Part shown: piece by piece, positions 32,474-44,768 of the stretch
How the letters are laid out: each line of letters starts with the position of its first letter
Position numbering within the stretch: the stretch's first letter is position 1
From: Balanoglossus misakiensis
Lineage: Eukaryota; Hemichordata
NCBI GenBank assembly: GCA_040954595.2
Contig: CM082587.2
Coordinates: forward strand, 10,230,001 to 10,294,000
Length of the DNA stretch: 64,000 bases
Direction: 5' to 3'
Position numbers and translations under genes: made by a program
Notes under the pieces: model-generated
What the model saw: the letters and a program-made list of their open reading frames with translations, nothing else
Told to the model about the DNA's origin: nothing
The model's database searches: none

Positions 32474-33785
32474 ATGGCAGCGGACGATATTATCCGGTGG
32501 ATGGAAGAAATTCCAAAAGACGAATTAGATGTTTTACTTTTCGGACTCGAAGGAGAAAGCGAGGCAACAGTTGGTGAAGATGATTTGGCAAGTGTGAACG
32601 ATTTCATCAAATCGCAAAGAAAACCGAGCACGGTTCGTACGACTGAGCGAGACGTAGCAAAGGTACGGCGTTTCATTGAGAACAAATACGGGGACACTCG
32701 CAACTTAGCGGAAATACCACCCAAGACGTTGAACGAATATCTAGCAACATTCTTCGTCAATCTCAAAAAAGCTGACGGCACTGACTACGAACCAGGCTCT
32801 GTTTCAGATGTAAAGTATAGCGCAAAACAACTATGGGCAAAACAACTATGGGGTGTTGTTGAATGACAAGAGCTTCGCGTTGACAAATGACGCAATTAAA
32901 GCTAAACGGATGCAGCTAAAGAAGTCTGGCATGGGCTCTGGCAGTCATGCTAGCGAAGCTATATCTCCAGAAGAAGAGGAGGCAATGTGGAAAGAAGGCA
33001 AACTTGGCAGCGCTGACGGTGACACCTTGAATTTCACTCTGTGGTATTTATTCACGAAGCACTTCGGTCTACGCGGTCGGGACGAGCACAGAAAACTGTG
33101 CTTCGGAGACATCACTATCCAAAGGGATAGCTCTGGCCTCGATTTTTTAGAGTTCCGGGAACGCGATACCAAAACACGCGATGGAACATATGGAGATCGT
33201 CGTGCCGTACCACCTCGCATTTTCTCTGTTGCCGATTCTACCAGAAACCCTATCAGAATTTATCGCGAGCACGTTCAACACCGCCCGATCGAAAAATGTA
33301 CCCTGGACAGCCCATTCTATCTGCAACCGATACCCGCAGTCGACATCAACTCACTCGTGTGGTATTTCGATCGACCGATGGGGAAAAATAAAATCGCCTC
33401 ATTTATGCCACGAGCTGCAGCTGCAATGAAGTTTGGTGGGCGAAAAACAAATCACTCTGTACGGAAGACAACCTTTCAGACACAGACGAAGGCAGGAATC
33501 CCACCACAGCAGATAATAAAAATAACCGGGCACAAAAACGTCTCCAGTCTACAACACTACGACACCGTTTCGATTGAGGATCACCGGCGCATTTCAGCAA
33601 TTCTAAGCAAGCCCAGCAGTAGCACTCCTGAAGACACAAAACCCGGTCCATTCAAACAACAAGCAGATCCAGCCACAGTTTTTAACAACTGCACTATACA
33701 TATGTGCATGCCATCGACGGCTGGAGCTGGAGCCGCAAGGAAACGTCCGCGTCCGTTTGTAATGTTTGATTCGGATAGCGAGTAA
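32474..33785 (+). pseudogene. Crypton-like tyrosine recombinase with one frameshift (copy 1)
   Basis: The first frame (32474-32866, 130 codons) has an acidic start and an N-terminal helical region (PSTVRTTERDVAKVRRFIEN, PPKTLNEYLATFFVNLKK). The second (32853-33785, 310 codons) overlaps it by 14 bases in another frame and carries the catalytic set: R74 (FGLRGRDEH), H201-x-x-R204 (HSVRKT), H227 (TGHKNVSS) and the nucleophile Y236 (LQHYD). The layout matches the Crypton/DUF3504 recombinases related to animal KIAA1958/QRICH1-type genes. A 15-base direct duplication (GCAAAACAACTATGG twice) lies at the frame junction. Without the frameshift the parts would form one continuous protein. The C-terminus is Lys/Arg-rich and acidic (KRPRPFVMFDSDSE), perhaps a nuclear signal. 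Element ends were not determined. Confidence 0.8.
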
Positions 33786-33989
33786 TCTTAGCGAGACTTC
33801 CGGGTATGGGGCACCGCCGGTGATGGGGGCCGCGATCGAACACTTTGTTATTAATTTTGAGAGACTGAATTGCGTTTTTTCACCTTTGCTGTTTTAATGT
33901 TCTTCTAAAATATTTTAATGTTCATTAAAATTGTTATTGCTACGTTCTGAATGCCATTTGTCTGATGTCAGTGACTTGAGTGTTGGCTG

Positions 33990-34377
33990 TGTATGGCTTC
34001 CGATCCCATCCTCTCCCGTAATCCCTGCATGTTGTAGAGCTTTATTAGGAAAATCAAATATGATATCTTAGTAATATTGATGATTTGAAATTTGATCTGA
34101 TTAATGTGTGACTGTCGCCGTCGATCGTCGCGAGGAAAAAAATAATATCTCGCTCGCAATCGGCTGGGTGAGCTCGAGCGCGTCTGTATAAAATGTAAAC
34201 AAATGACGTCATGCATATCAATCCGCAAGAGCTGGAGGAATACGGCTCTATGCTAAGCGATTGATCATTTCAAAACGGCAGATAAATACGTAATTTCTAC
34301 ATTCCAAAAATTACAGAATGTGTATTTTTATTAATTTCTTGTAGATTGTGGTTCAATAAGGCATATGATAAAACCCT
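33990..34377. other. No gene seen; 3' part of the repeat unit
   Basis: The block 33957-34260 (GATGTCAGTGACTTGAGTG to GGCTCTATGCTAAGC) recurs at 63698-64000, fixing where copy 2 resumes after element 2. Short antisense frames (86 codons) occur in both but show no family features. Confidence 0.7.
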
Positions 34378-34494
34378 TACAGCCCTGATACGGGTTTTGC
34401 GGCCCTCGGTCGTACGGCGATTCGCGCCCTCCCTGCCGTCGGGCGCTTCCGCCGTACGACCTCGGGCCGCAAAACCCGTATCAGGGCCGTAAAG
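34378..34494. mobile_element. ~115-bp G+C-rich hairpin MITE
   Basis: TACAGCCCTGATACGGGTT... and ...AACCCGTATCAGGGCCGTA are inverted repeats of about 42 bases continuing through GGTCGTACGGCG. It lies just before the junction to copy 2. Confidence 0.75.
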
Positions 34495-36010
34495 ATTATT
34501 GACGTTGACGTTGCGCGTTCACGTATAACGTGTAGCCGAACCTCTCTATTCTTGTGAGGCTTACGGAACGAAACGGAATAGCCACACGAAATAAAAAATA
34601 GTTTCTCCAAATCCAAAAAATGTTCCACGTTTTGCTTTTATATCACCACACGGATTTTGAACGGAATGGAAAGGAATTTCGGATCGAAAGCAGAACTTCA
34701 GTGTGCATATTATTTTTTGAAGTTTTTACTGTTTTTCCAAGATAAAATTCGTGTATTCTACTACAGAAAATAAGGCTGATTCCAATTTGAAACCACGTCT
34801 GAGTCAAAATCTTACCTCGCATATCAGTGCGAACTCTAGCTCGTCAAATGACCGTTAATCACGGTGTTTTCTAAACTTTGCAGCGCCCCCAACGTTATCT
34901 TGTTTTCAAATGCGGAAGTGGTGAGCTGATTTCCCACGTAATTTTCTAAGCTTATTTACGTCGGAATTATCGTATTTTACCAGTCATTTTCACCATTTAT
35001 CGATAGTTTGTAGTTTAAGCTATTAAACGACACATTTTACCGAAATATCTTGATAAACCTTGCGAAAAACTGATAAAACTTACAGTGACCCGAAATTTGG
35101 AAAAATAATAGACATCGAATTTATAGTGTTTTAAGATGTGCAGCACTTTCTTATAAAAAATAATTGTAACATTTTGAAACGATTTTGGTAATTTCAATAT
35201 ATATTCTGACTATTTTAGAAAAATGGTGTGTTTTCCCATGGGTCTTTGCAAAATCGCCCCTGATTACAAGTGCAACAATTCCGTTCTATAGCATGTATAG
35301 TATAGCGCACACGCCTGACTAGTGCATAGCTCCTGAACCTTCGTATGATGCAGTATACGTAGCGTGAGCGTCTCCTCGTGGGTGAATTGAATTTTCGTGA
35401 CATGTTGATGTGATATCGCTTTTCATACCTCGAAGCCTTACTTTTACAAAGGTTCTGACCCCCCCCCAAAAAAAAACATATTTTCTTTGTGATTTTCAAT
35501 TGTCTACTTGTCGTATTGGTGTCTGGGACTATTGTCTGGCTCAAACGGAGCTCCATCGTGTGTCGGTCACGTCATATCGGCTTATTATGAAAAAGATCGG
35601 TAGTTTGAAAACGGCCTTTCGGTACGGTACTGCACTACGCTCTTTGGCTTATTATTAAAAAGATCGACAGAGTTTGAAATGATCGGTAGTTTGAAAACCG
35701 CCTTTCGGCACTGGTGTTTATCAGCCTACATTGGCACTACGTTTATCGGCCGACAAAGTGTGAAAATGATCGGTCATGTACGGGAAAAAATGTCTGGTGT
35801 TCCACACATAATGTAACTTTCTAAATTTGTGATCGTGATTTATTTCGATGATCACATTCTGTTCAAAAACAGTTTTTTTCGAGCCTTTACTGTCGACAAA
35901 ACGCGCATATGAGTGAGCCAGAATGCCGCACTCTGGTTGGTCAATTTAGTAGCCACTAGAGGGCAGCGTTCATGAGTCGCCCCCCCCCCCCCCCTGCCGG
36001 GCACACATGC

Positions 36011-36254
36011 TAATAATAATAATGATTTATTCGGATACTGTAGGCCTCCGGCCTCCTAGTATTCACAAAAGTCATACAAAGAAAAGTACAGAGGGACACT
36101 CAACTAGAAACAAGTACAATCAGTATTACACGGTTGAAAGTTCCTCAACAGTCTCGGAACGCATCTTCATGGCATAGTAGATAAATTTTGAAAAATTGCA
36201 CACAATAGTTGTGTTTTGAGACTGTAAAAGCTGGGTAAATTTTTGAAAGGAAGG
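36011..36254 (-). mobile_element. 244-bp SINE/LINE-tail insertion unique to copy 2
   Basis: Copy 1 reads CACACATGCAATCAGACC at 27652-27669. Copy 2 is split after CACACATGC by 244 bases and resumes with ATGCAATCAG, giving a 4-base ATGC duplication. The insert starts (TAA)4-like, TGATTTATTCGG; on the - strand it ends in an ATT-repeat tail, typical of non-LTR-mobilised elements. It has no coding frame. A similar tail lies at about 52386-52440. Confidence 0.8.
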
Positions 36255-36749
36255 ATGCAATCAGACCATAAGCCTGCACGGACGACGAGAGGTGTTGTGA
36301 GAGAGTCTAGACCGACACATACATTCAGGCTGATGTCCGTGCTGGTGGATCAAGTGGACAAGATCGATGTGGTTTGTATGTGTGTCTCCCTTTAAGCGTA
36401 GCCAAAGTAAAAGAAAACTAGTCACATTGTTTCTGTCTGTCTGTCTGTCTGTCTGTCCCTCTGCCTGTCTGTCTGTTTGTCTGTCTGTCACTCTGCCTTC
36501 CTGTCTGTCTGTCTTTCTGTCACTCTGCCTGCCTGTCCGCCAGTCACTCTGCCTGCCTGTCTGTCTGTCTCTCACTCTGCCTGTCTGTCTTGTCTGTATG
36601 TCCGTCCGTCGCTGAGTGCTTGTTGGTCGCCTCGATCAGAGTGTGTGGATATCATCTGACTCTGTCTAGTAACTGAATGTTGTTATCGTTTATCGAAAAT
36701 AACATGAACTTAAAAATAATGCTAAAAGGAGGTATATTTTTCATTTCAG

Positions 36750-37328
36750 GGACACTTGTTAGAAGAAGAAAGAAGCGAGGAGTGTTTAGAATGTACATTA
36801 GAATTTTCCGAGGACGATATCTTACATGTCATATGTAGTTCAGTTGATGTAAGTAAACGATTTTTGTATGTCGTATCTTTAACATCCCTCTCTGTCTTCA
36901 AGAAGTGAACAACAGTGTACTTTGCATGAATCGACATGATATAAGCTGTTAAATTGCTTTTGAAATCCAATTAACGTTTAGTATGTTTAAAAACTCCCCT
37001 AAAACGTAAGTTGTATTTTTTTAAACATGGTAGGTTTACGTGACGAATAATAGCGTTATAAAATACAAGTCAATACGTATTGAGTTCCATTATTAATAAA
37101 GAGATCTCAATTCCTGCATAGCATCCTATACCTTAATATGGCGTTGTATTTTTAATATTAAAGTGTCCGGACCGCCTTGCCAACGGTTTGTACTGTGGTC
37201 CAACAGGCCGAAAAGTGACATTTTCAAGCCCGGTTCAATACTGCTCTTTCCAACGATGTGACGAACGCGACCACTACTATTGCAAGGATTACCATCCTGA
37301 TATTCGTATGGTTAATTATAATGGCTAG
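36750..37328 (+). CDS. Same two exons, copy 2
   Basis: Exons 36750-36848 and 37164-37328 repeat the copy-1 exons with splice sites and frame intact. The first exon carries TTTTCC where copy 1 has TTTTAC, a Tyr-to-Ser change (LEFSEDD), and both keep the TAG stop. Conservation of both frames is only weak evidence of function because the copies are nearly identical throughout. Confidence 0.45.
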
Positions 37329-37987
37329 TGAGATGAGGCACTTGTAATGGCGTCTCCTTGCACGTTTTGATTTAACACTTTCACAATCCAATGTATAATT
37401 AGCAATTTCCTCTTACAACTTCACACGCAATGATGTTGTTTTAGGAAATGGAATATAAAAAAACTAGTGACAATGAAATAAAACGATGTGTATTATGTGA
37501 AACGTCTGCCATATTATTCCCACCAAGATTAAACAGAAAACAGTTCCGGGTTATTCCTTGTACTGGTCTGTTGTCATAACAACGCAGCATTTCTGCTATT
37601 AACCATCGTTTACCAAAGCTACGTACCGCCAATCGAAAATCATGCGTTATTCAGAATCTGGCTTGAGATTACACCCCATGCGGTAACACGGCAACAACTG
37701 ACTAGAACGCACTAGTCACTGCTTCTCCAACACATGGCGCCCTCTACACGTGGTGTTGTCCATTTCTTCTGTGTAAAAAAAAACCTCCAGAGAATTGTGC
37801 GTCGCGAATTTGACCAAGAACACATACGAGTTCCATCATGAACATTTACAAAATTGGCATGTCATGCAAATCCATTTAGTACCACAATAAATTTAACGAT
37901 TCGACATTTTGTTTTAATTATTTATACTAACAGCCATGGGCATACGACTCATCAATTTCATAGCGATTCATGTTTTGTAATTAATTG

Positions 37988-37989
<2 letters not shown>

Positions 37990-38026
<37 letters not shown>

Positions 38027-38033
38027 TCATCAT

Positions 38034-38064
<31 letters not shown>

Positions 38065-38085
38065 TACTACTTCTACTACTACTAC
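37990..38085. repeat. (CAA)n/(CTA)n microsatellite, copy 2
   Basis: Longer than the copy-1 tract at 29390-29465 by about six CAA-class units and still in frame with the open frame 37854-38228. Confidence 0.9.
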
Positions 38086-39414
38086 CTAATCATAGTAACG
38101 AATGTGAACAAGGACAATATTTCAGGACTTTGACCCTTTATAAAAACCAGGGTGTTGTGCCCTTTTTATCATATACCCTGCTTCCACGTGGTGTGGACTG
38201 TAATCGCTACGGTTCAAAATTATGTTAGTAAATTATTCAGTGTTAATCCAAACGCCACACTGCCGTTCATCGCGCATGTGCAGCATTCAGACCAGTATGT
38301 TTTCATCATTTAAGTCTAAAGAGATTTTTTTTTGGGGGGGGGGTGATTCTAAGAGAGATATTAAACAAAATGTCAGATAGTGAAAAGGCATTCGGAATGC
38401 ATGGCATTTCACATTTCACAAACGAGTGAATGAATATGATTCTAATGTATGTGATAACATTTCAAAAAACATCGTGGCGCATGCGTAGTCAGCTTCTCAT
38501 TCGGCTCACAAAAACACCAGAAGACTGTTTTGATAAATTTAAATTTACAACCTGTAGTGAAAAATATGGCTGGAATGTACAGATACAGCAAGGTGTACAA
38601 CTTACAATGTATGTCGATCAATCAAGTGTTACGAGAAAGATAAATAAGCAATGAATAAATAAATACCAAAGATATAACCTATCGCATGTTACAAGGCAGG
38701 CGGGGGTGGAGATATTGTTGCTATGGAAAAGTCAATAGATTTCTCATGACGTCATTAATCATCATTGATCATGTAATTAACGTTTGCATCGATTTTGTAC
38801 AAATAAGTCAGCATCTTGTACCTGTACCTCTGTTGTGTCCCCAGGGATTTAAATTTGGTGGATTGTCTGTGTTGTGTGTCTCGTCTCACGCGCATGCGCG
38901 TAACTTCCCAGCCAATTTTCCGTTCGATGCATTCAAATAGTGGACTGCCTTCGCTTCCTTCCATTTTTCATGCGCACAGTATAAGTATAGATTCTGGTTT
39001 TGTCCCTCCTTTTCACCCAAGCTGGTGTCTTTTCACGATCTCCGACACAGATTATGGTCGCCGCCATCTTCTCTGTCGTTAGGACAGAGCAGCCTCATGG
39101 GATTGACTGTTCACTAAACGCCTGTAACCAGCGGCTACAGCTGGAATATGCCTGTGAGATGAGCTACGCGCTTTAACAGTGCCAAGTCTGTGCCTTTTTT
39201 ATATCCAATTTGACTATTTTCCCCATGGCAGTGAACAACGTAATAATCTCCGGCCGTGCCATGTACTCTCTTGGAAATGGCGATCTTTTTTCATTGGTGT
39301 AAAGTTCATGCAGAGTTTTGTGTTATCACCAAAAGTCCCCCGTGCGTGCAAATCGGGTACAGTGCTCTTCGCTGATATCAGGATAGGGCATCTACGAAGA
39401 CCATGGTATAGACA

Positions 39415-40530
39415 TGTATCACCCCAATATGTAATAATTAACCCAATATGTAATACTAACCCAATATGTAATAACACCTTAACCCAATATGTAATACTAA
39501 CCCAATATGTAATAACACCTTAACCCAATATGTAATACTAACCCAATATGTAATAACACTTAACCCAATATGTAATACTAACCCAATATGTAATAACACC
39601 TTAACCCAATATGTAATACTAACCCAATATGTAATAACACTTAACCCAATATGTAATAAAGTTGAATTCTACATGAAATAACGTTAATTCTACATGAAAA
39701 AATACGTTATTAGTTAACCCTATATGTAATAAACGTTAATTCTACATGAAATAACGTTAATACTACATGAAAAAATACGTTTTTAGTTAACCCAATATGT
39801 AATAAACTTGAATTCTACATGAAATAATGTTAATTCTACATGAAACAACGTTAATACTACATGAAAAATACGTTATTAGTTAACCCTATATGTAATAAAC
39901 GTTAACCCTATATGTAATAAACTTGAATTCTACATGAAATAACGTTAATACTACATGAAAAAATACGTTATTAGTTAACCCAATATGTAATAAACTTGAA
40001 TTCTACATGAAATAACGTTAATTCTACATGAAAAAAATACGTTATTAGTTAACCCTATATGTAATAAACGTTAATTCTACATGAAATAACGTTAATACTA
40101 CATGAAAAAATACGTTATTAGTTAACCCAATATGTAATAAACTTGAATTCTACATGAAATAACGTTAATTCTACATGAAAAAATACGTTATTAGTTAACC
40201 CTATATGTAATAAACTTTAACCCAATATGTAACACTAACCCAATATGTAATAACACTTTAACCCAATATGTAATACTAACCCAATATGTAATAACACCTT
40301 AACCCAATATGTAATACTAACCCAATATGTAATAACACCTTAACCCAATATGTAATACTAACCCAATATGTAATAACACCTTAACCCAATATGTAATACT
40401 AACCCAATATGTAATAACACTTAACCCAATATGTAATAAACTTGAATTCTACATTTAAAAAAAACGTTATTAGTTAACCCTATATGTAATAAACGTTAAC
40501 CCTATATGTAATAAACTTCAACCCATTATG
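39415..40530. repeat. Left subterminal repeat array of element 1
   Basis: Built from TAACCCAATATGTAATAC, TAACCCAATATGTAATAACACC, TAACCCTATATGTAATAAACG and TTCTACATGAAATAACG modules; the first two alternate with a 41-base period. The array is organised in blocks (CCAATATG blocks at both ends, ACATGAAA blocks in the middle). Confidence 0.95.
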
Positions 40531-41288
40531 TAATGGTAAAGGTGGCTTGTATTTTGGGGGGGGGGGCACATTTGTCTTTCTGGTAAAAGACCATAATATT
40601 ATTTCATCCATTTTCAATAGAGGTGGTGATAGAAGGGGCAACACTTCCCGCTTAACCCAGCGAATAACTTGATAGTCCTGGTAAAGTTAACATAGTGATA
40701 GATTTATCTAACCTTTATATCCACACGAAATCAAAGTAAATTTTGTTTGTTTGAACCTCTAGCTTTATGCTATATTTCGCAAAACTATTACTTTCGGCTG
40801 TTAGTATACGGATCCACCCAGTAGGGGACTGCAACCACCGGGCTAATTCCCCACATTGGTCCCGTATCACCCGAGGTGGGGAGGCCCCGGGGGTACGAAC
40901 TGAACGGTCCCTTGTACTAGTTTATGGAGCTTTTTGGGTTAAACATGATCGGAAAACATCTCTTTATGTAGTTTTAACGGAATAAAGTTTGGTTTGACCT
41001 CTGAAATGACTCTCTCACAGCCCCTCTCGTCGTCCATGCAGGCTTATGGGCTGATTGCATGTGTGCCCAGCGAGAGGTTAGCTACACAACACCAAACAGT
41101 GCTTCTCCCTTGCCAAACGGTTGAGGGCGCTTACGGCTAGGGGTTCGAAACAGGTCACCTGACAGTTGAATGGAGGATCACATGATACTATAATTACGTA
41201 ACCACATGTACGAAGAACACGTGTAGGCGGCCTTCGTATACCGTACCGCATTAGCGAGCTTCGTCGTCATAACATAGGCTATGGTAAG
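40531..41288. other. Upstream region of the element 1 gene; no ORF assigned
   Basis: Contains G-run TTGGGGGGGGGGGC, a 72-codon frame without recognisable features (40767-40985), and at 41008-41072 a 65-base stretch that is the near-identical complement of 27648-27711 in the repeat unit. It probably includes the promoter of the gene starting at 41289. Confidence 0.5.
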
Positions 41289-42331
41289 ATGATAAAGATG
41301 ACAGGCCTTTGGATGTTTTTAGTTCTTTATGCCATAGGGCAATGTACATGTGGAAGGCGGCGGACTCAGATGTCTGCTCTCGACGACGATGTCTATGACA
41401 CACTTCTCAAGTTACTGAAGGGGGAATTCACTGTTCCTGTCAGTGAAAGATCCACGTTACAGAAGAATGCCTATATCAGATATTGGAGAAACAAAGAAGC
41501 ATTCTCAATAAAAACAGTGACAGGAGAAGAAAGGCTATTTTTTAAGAAGAAGGAAGTGCTTAGGAAATCAGATCTTAAGAAGTTGGTTGGGACAGAGTTT
41601 AAATATTGCAAGGGTATAGGTTCAAGAAAACTGAAGCACAGACTACGAGCAAAGTATCATGGTGTCACGGAAAGAGAAATCCAGAAAATTATATCCGGAA
41701 GTAGACTGAATCAAAGGTTAAACGCTCGGTTTTCTAATAAAGCAATAATAAGACCAATTCGAGCTCGTGCCGTTCAGGTAAGAATCGATAGAGTTAATCT
41801 ATTTAGGGGTGGACCATTTAATATCCCCGGGGAAGAAGATTGGTAGTGAGACCACAGGATGCCCAGGCTTTGTTCGCTGATGCCAACATGTAAACAAAAA
41901 CAATTAAACAAACAAGTAGACAAACGAACAAACAAACAAACATTTATTATATTATTTCTTTCTTTACATATGTTGCTTTGTTTACTTGTTTGTTTGTTTA
42001 TTTATATATTTGTTTGTTTATTCGTTTACATTTTTTTCGATTACTTGTCGACATCCACAATCAAAGCCTGGGACATAAATTTTTCATCCTACTTGTTAAA
42101 GAATATGTTTTCGCCTGTGCTGTCAAGTTACTTTTACTTTCTTTTCTGAGGTATCCGGATATTTCTTCATGACTAACGAAAAGCTAAGTTTTGTTGCCAA
42201 AAAGTAATCTCCCAAAACTCCCAAGGACATCAAATGGTCCACCCCTTATCTTTATATTCAATGCATGCACGAATACGTCTACTACGTCTGCCTGTTGTTA
42301 TGCATGCATGCATAACTGCAGCCAGGAATTC

Positions 42332-42392
<61 letters not shown>

Positions 42393-42558
42393 CAGACAGA
42401 CAGACAGACAGACAGATAGATAGATAGACAGATATATAGATAGATAGATAGATATATAGATGGATAGATAGATACATATACATACATGCATGCATGCATG
42501 CATACATACATACATACATACATACATACATACATACATACATACATACATACATACA

Positions 42559-42589
<31 letters not shown>

Positions 42590-44742
42590 GTACGTGCGTG
42601 CTTACGTTCATGTATGTATGTATGTATGTGTGTATGTATGTGTGTATGTATGTATGCCTGTTTCTTAATTTTTATCTCTCCATGTTTCTATGAAAAGCTG
42701 ATTGCTGATTATGAAAACGGTTAAAAATAATCTATTTACAAAATTTTCTCATTTAGGTCCGCCATCAAGTCGACCTCGTCAACATGCAGACATGTTCCAT
42801 TGAAATGAACGGTAAAACGTACAAATACATTCTTAGCGTACAAGATGTATTTAGTAGATTTCTATGGCTCAGACCACTGACAGGTAAACGCAGTAAACAG
42901 GTTGCAGAAACACTATATACACTGTACAGTGAGGTAGGCACTCCCCGAGTATTACAATGTGATAACGGTGGCGAGTTTAGAAAGGCTGTAGAGCAACTAT
43001 GCAATACAATGGGGGTCAAAATTGTACGAAGCTCTCCTTACCACCCTCAGTCACAGGGGAAAGTAGAAAGGTCTCATCGATCCCTTCGAAAGAAAATCAT
43101 GTACGACCTTCTTGTTAGGTCAAGAGGAGTCAATTGGGTCAGGACACTGAAAGATTATCAAAGGCTCTTGAACGACGAACCAATGGAAATACTAGGCAAT
43201 CGCTCTCCATTTGAAGTATTCTATGGTAGAAAGTCAAATTGTGTTACACAGCGGCACCCTGGTGGTATGTGCCCCACTGAGAGCCTTACTCGACGTGATT
43301 CGGATGTTGGTCCTAGAGATGGTGACGTTGAAAACTACTTGACACGTGTCTCTGACATAAGAGCCAGGACAAAGGCGACATCACATGTTTGGGACCAGAG
43401 ATATATTGATAGAAAGATGAAGAGGACTCAATTATCTGTCTATTCGGTGGGTGAGTCTGTCCTTATAAGATACCCATTTTCACGAACGGGACGTAGAGTA
43501 CCAAAACGACAATTCGTCGTGAAGGCAAAGATTTTGAAGCGAAATCTACGAATATCTCGATACAAGGTTACTTATAAAGATCCAATCAGCAGCATTCGTC
43601 GAATATCCTGGATTTCGGTCCAAGATATGACAAGTTTGACTGTTGAAGAGGAAAGACGCAAGAAAGAAATTGCTAAGAAACGAAAAATGGTCAACACAAA
43701 CAGGAAAAGAAAGGCAAGACATCGCAAAATGTATTACATTCCACTTCATCGTAATAGCAATGATGAAGCTTTTTCTAGTCAGGGGTATACGATAACTTTC
43801 GATCCAGATGCAGATGGTAACTGTCAATTTTCAGCCCTTGCATTCGCTCTGCAAAGTATGGGAATACACAGGTCTCACGCGAGTCTTCGTCAGGATATTG
43901 TTGAACATTTGACACGTAATCCAACTGCGATAGATGGTACTCCACTAGAGCTTTTTACTGCCATTTCTTGGTCGGATTATCTTGCCGATATGGCCAGGGA
44001 TTCAACTTACGGTGATCACCTAACATTACAAACAGCAGCAAACCTCTACCAAGTTGAGATAATTGTTATATCAACTCTCAGTCCCGAAGCAAGAACCATC
44101 ATAAGGTCACAGTATTCACAACCTGTAGGTCGCATCTATCTTGGCCATTTTTCTGAGTGTAATGGCATGCATTACGTTAATTTAGCACCAAATGACCCAC
44201 AACACCTCGCCGTTTATAATACTGACCACACCGATTCTGAATCAGGCCAATCCCGGCACGAAGAGACGATCGAAAAGCAACCTTCACAGGAGATTAGTTC
44301 AGATGAACAAGCCTCCGAAATAAATACAGAACAAAGACATGAAAACGTAATCTATAATCAGAAAACCACACGTCCGGACTTGCAGTCCATGCCAGATGAA
44401 GTCCTCGAAATGATAATTAGCTTTTCCTTAACAGGAAATAATCGTACAATAGTGGATACGTTCGGGTCACTTTTTGCAATAAATACAAGATTTCAGAGGT
44501 TAACGTCCACGTTCATAAATAGATTACCACAAATTAGTTACAACCAAGACACATACGCCGGCTTTCACAGCATGAGACAAATATGTCGTGACTTTGGTCG
44601 AGGCAGTGTCTTAGTCTTAAGACTAAGGCAAATCATAAATAGTAACATGTGGTTTAATGCATGGGTGAATATCCTTTTCACAGGCAAACACGATTTGATG
44701 TATGTGAGGGAGATCATTTGGAGGAATGGTAAAAGATATTGA
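41289..44742 (+). CDS. Integrase - OTU protease - F-box-like fusion protein of element 1 (two exons)
   Basis: Exon 1 (41289-41777) ends CAG|GTAAGA; exon 2 starts after CTCATTTAG at 42757 in matching phase 0 and runs to a TGA at 44742. Exon 1 starts with a hydrophobic stretch (MTGLWMFLVLYAIGQC; a later Met, MSALDDD, may be the real start) and gives the integrase N-terminal part (KYHGVTEREIQKII, LNARFSNKA). Numbering from the Met at 42784: catalytic D21 (SVQDVFSRF), D60 (LQCDNGGEF) and E95 (SQGKVERSH), 34 residues apart, DD35E-like; a basic stretch to about 310; an OTU domain with D344, C347 (DADGNCQF) and H463 (GMHYVNL); an F-box-like segment from about 533 (LQSMPDEVLEMIISFSL). Expected roles: DNA strand transfer, ubiquitin removal and SKP1 binding. 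No frame damage is visible. The integrase resembles the KRBA2-type group in sequence. Confidence 0.85.
41778..42756 (+). other. Intron of the element 1 gene with compound microsatellites
   Basis: 979-base intron with consensus GTAAGA donor and ATTTAG acceptor. It holds (GAAA)n at 42333-42390, GACA/GATA repeats to about 42475 and (CATA)n at 42485-42590 followed by TATG units. The long Tyr-Val-Cys-Met and Tyr-Ile-His-Thr frames are microsatellite artefacts. Confidence 0.85.
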
Positions 44743-44768
44743 CTACCTCAAGTTCTTGAAAGTATCAA

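Larger units (their letters stand above)
26205..34552. repeat. ~8.35-kb direct repeat unit, copy 1
   Basis: ATTCTTGTGAGGCTTACGGA at about 26205 recurs at 34553, and the two sequences then run in parallel with very few substitutions. Copy 1 shows the empty sites for element 1 (TAGACA, 30790-30795) and element 2 (ATTTGTCTGATGTCAG, about 33956-33971). It holds small exons on both strands, a CTGT microsatellite, a (CAA)n tract and a Crypton-like gene. Confidence 0.95.

Noticed and set aside
32323-32781. 152-codon minus-strand frame opposite the Crypton N-terminal region
   Set aside because: Antisense shadow of the recombinase gene; the phase of its possible donor does not match the minus-strand exon downstream, and it recurs identically at 49744-50202.
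39415-40530. Regularly spaced repeats resembling a CRISPR array
   Set aside because: Spacers are themselves repeats, the host is eukaryotic, and the array is mirrored at the other end of a transposon.
43546-43827. 93-codon minus-strand frame inside the element 1 gene
   Set aside because: Shadow of the integrase-OTU coding strand without recognisable motifs.
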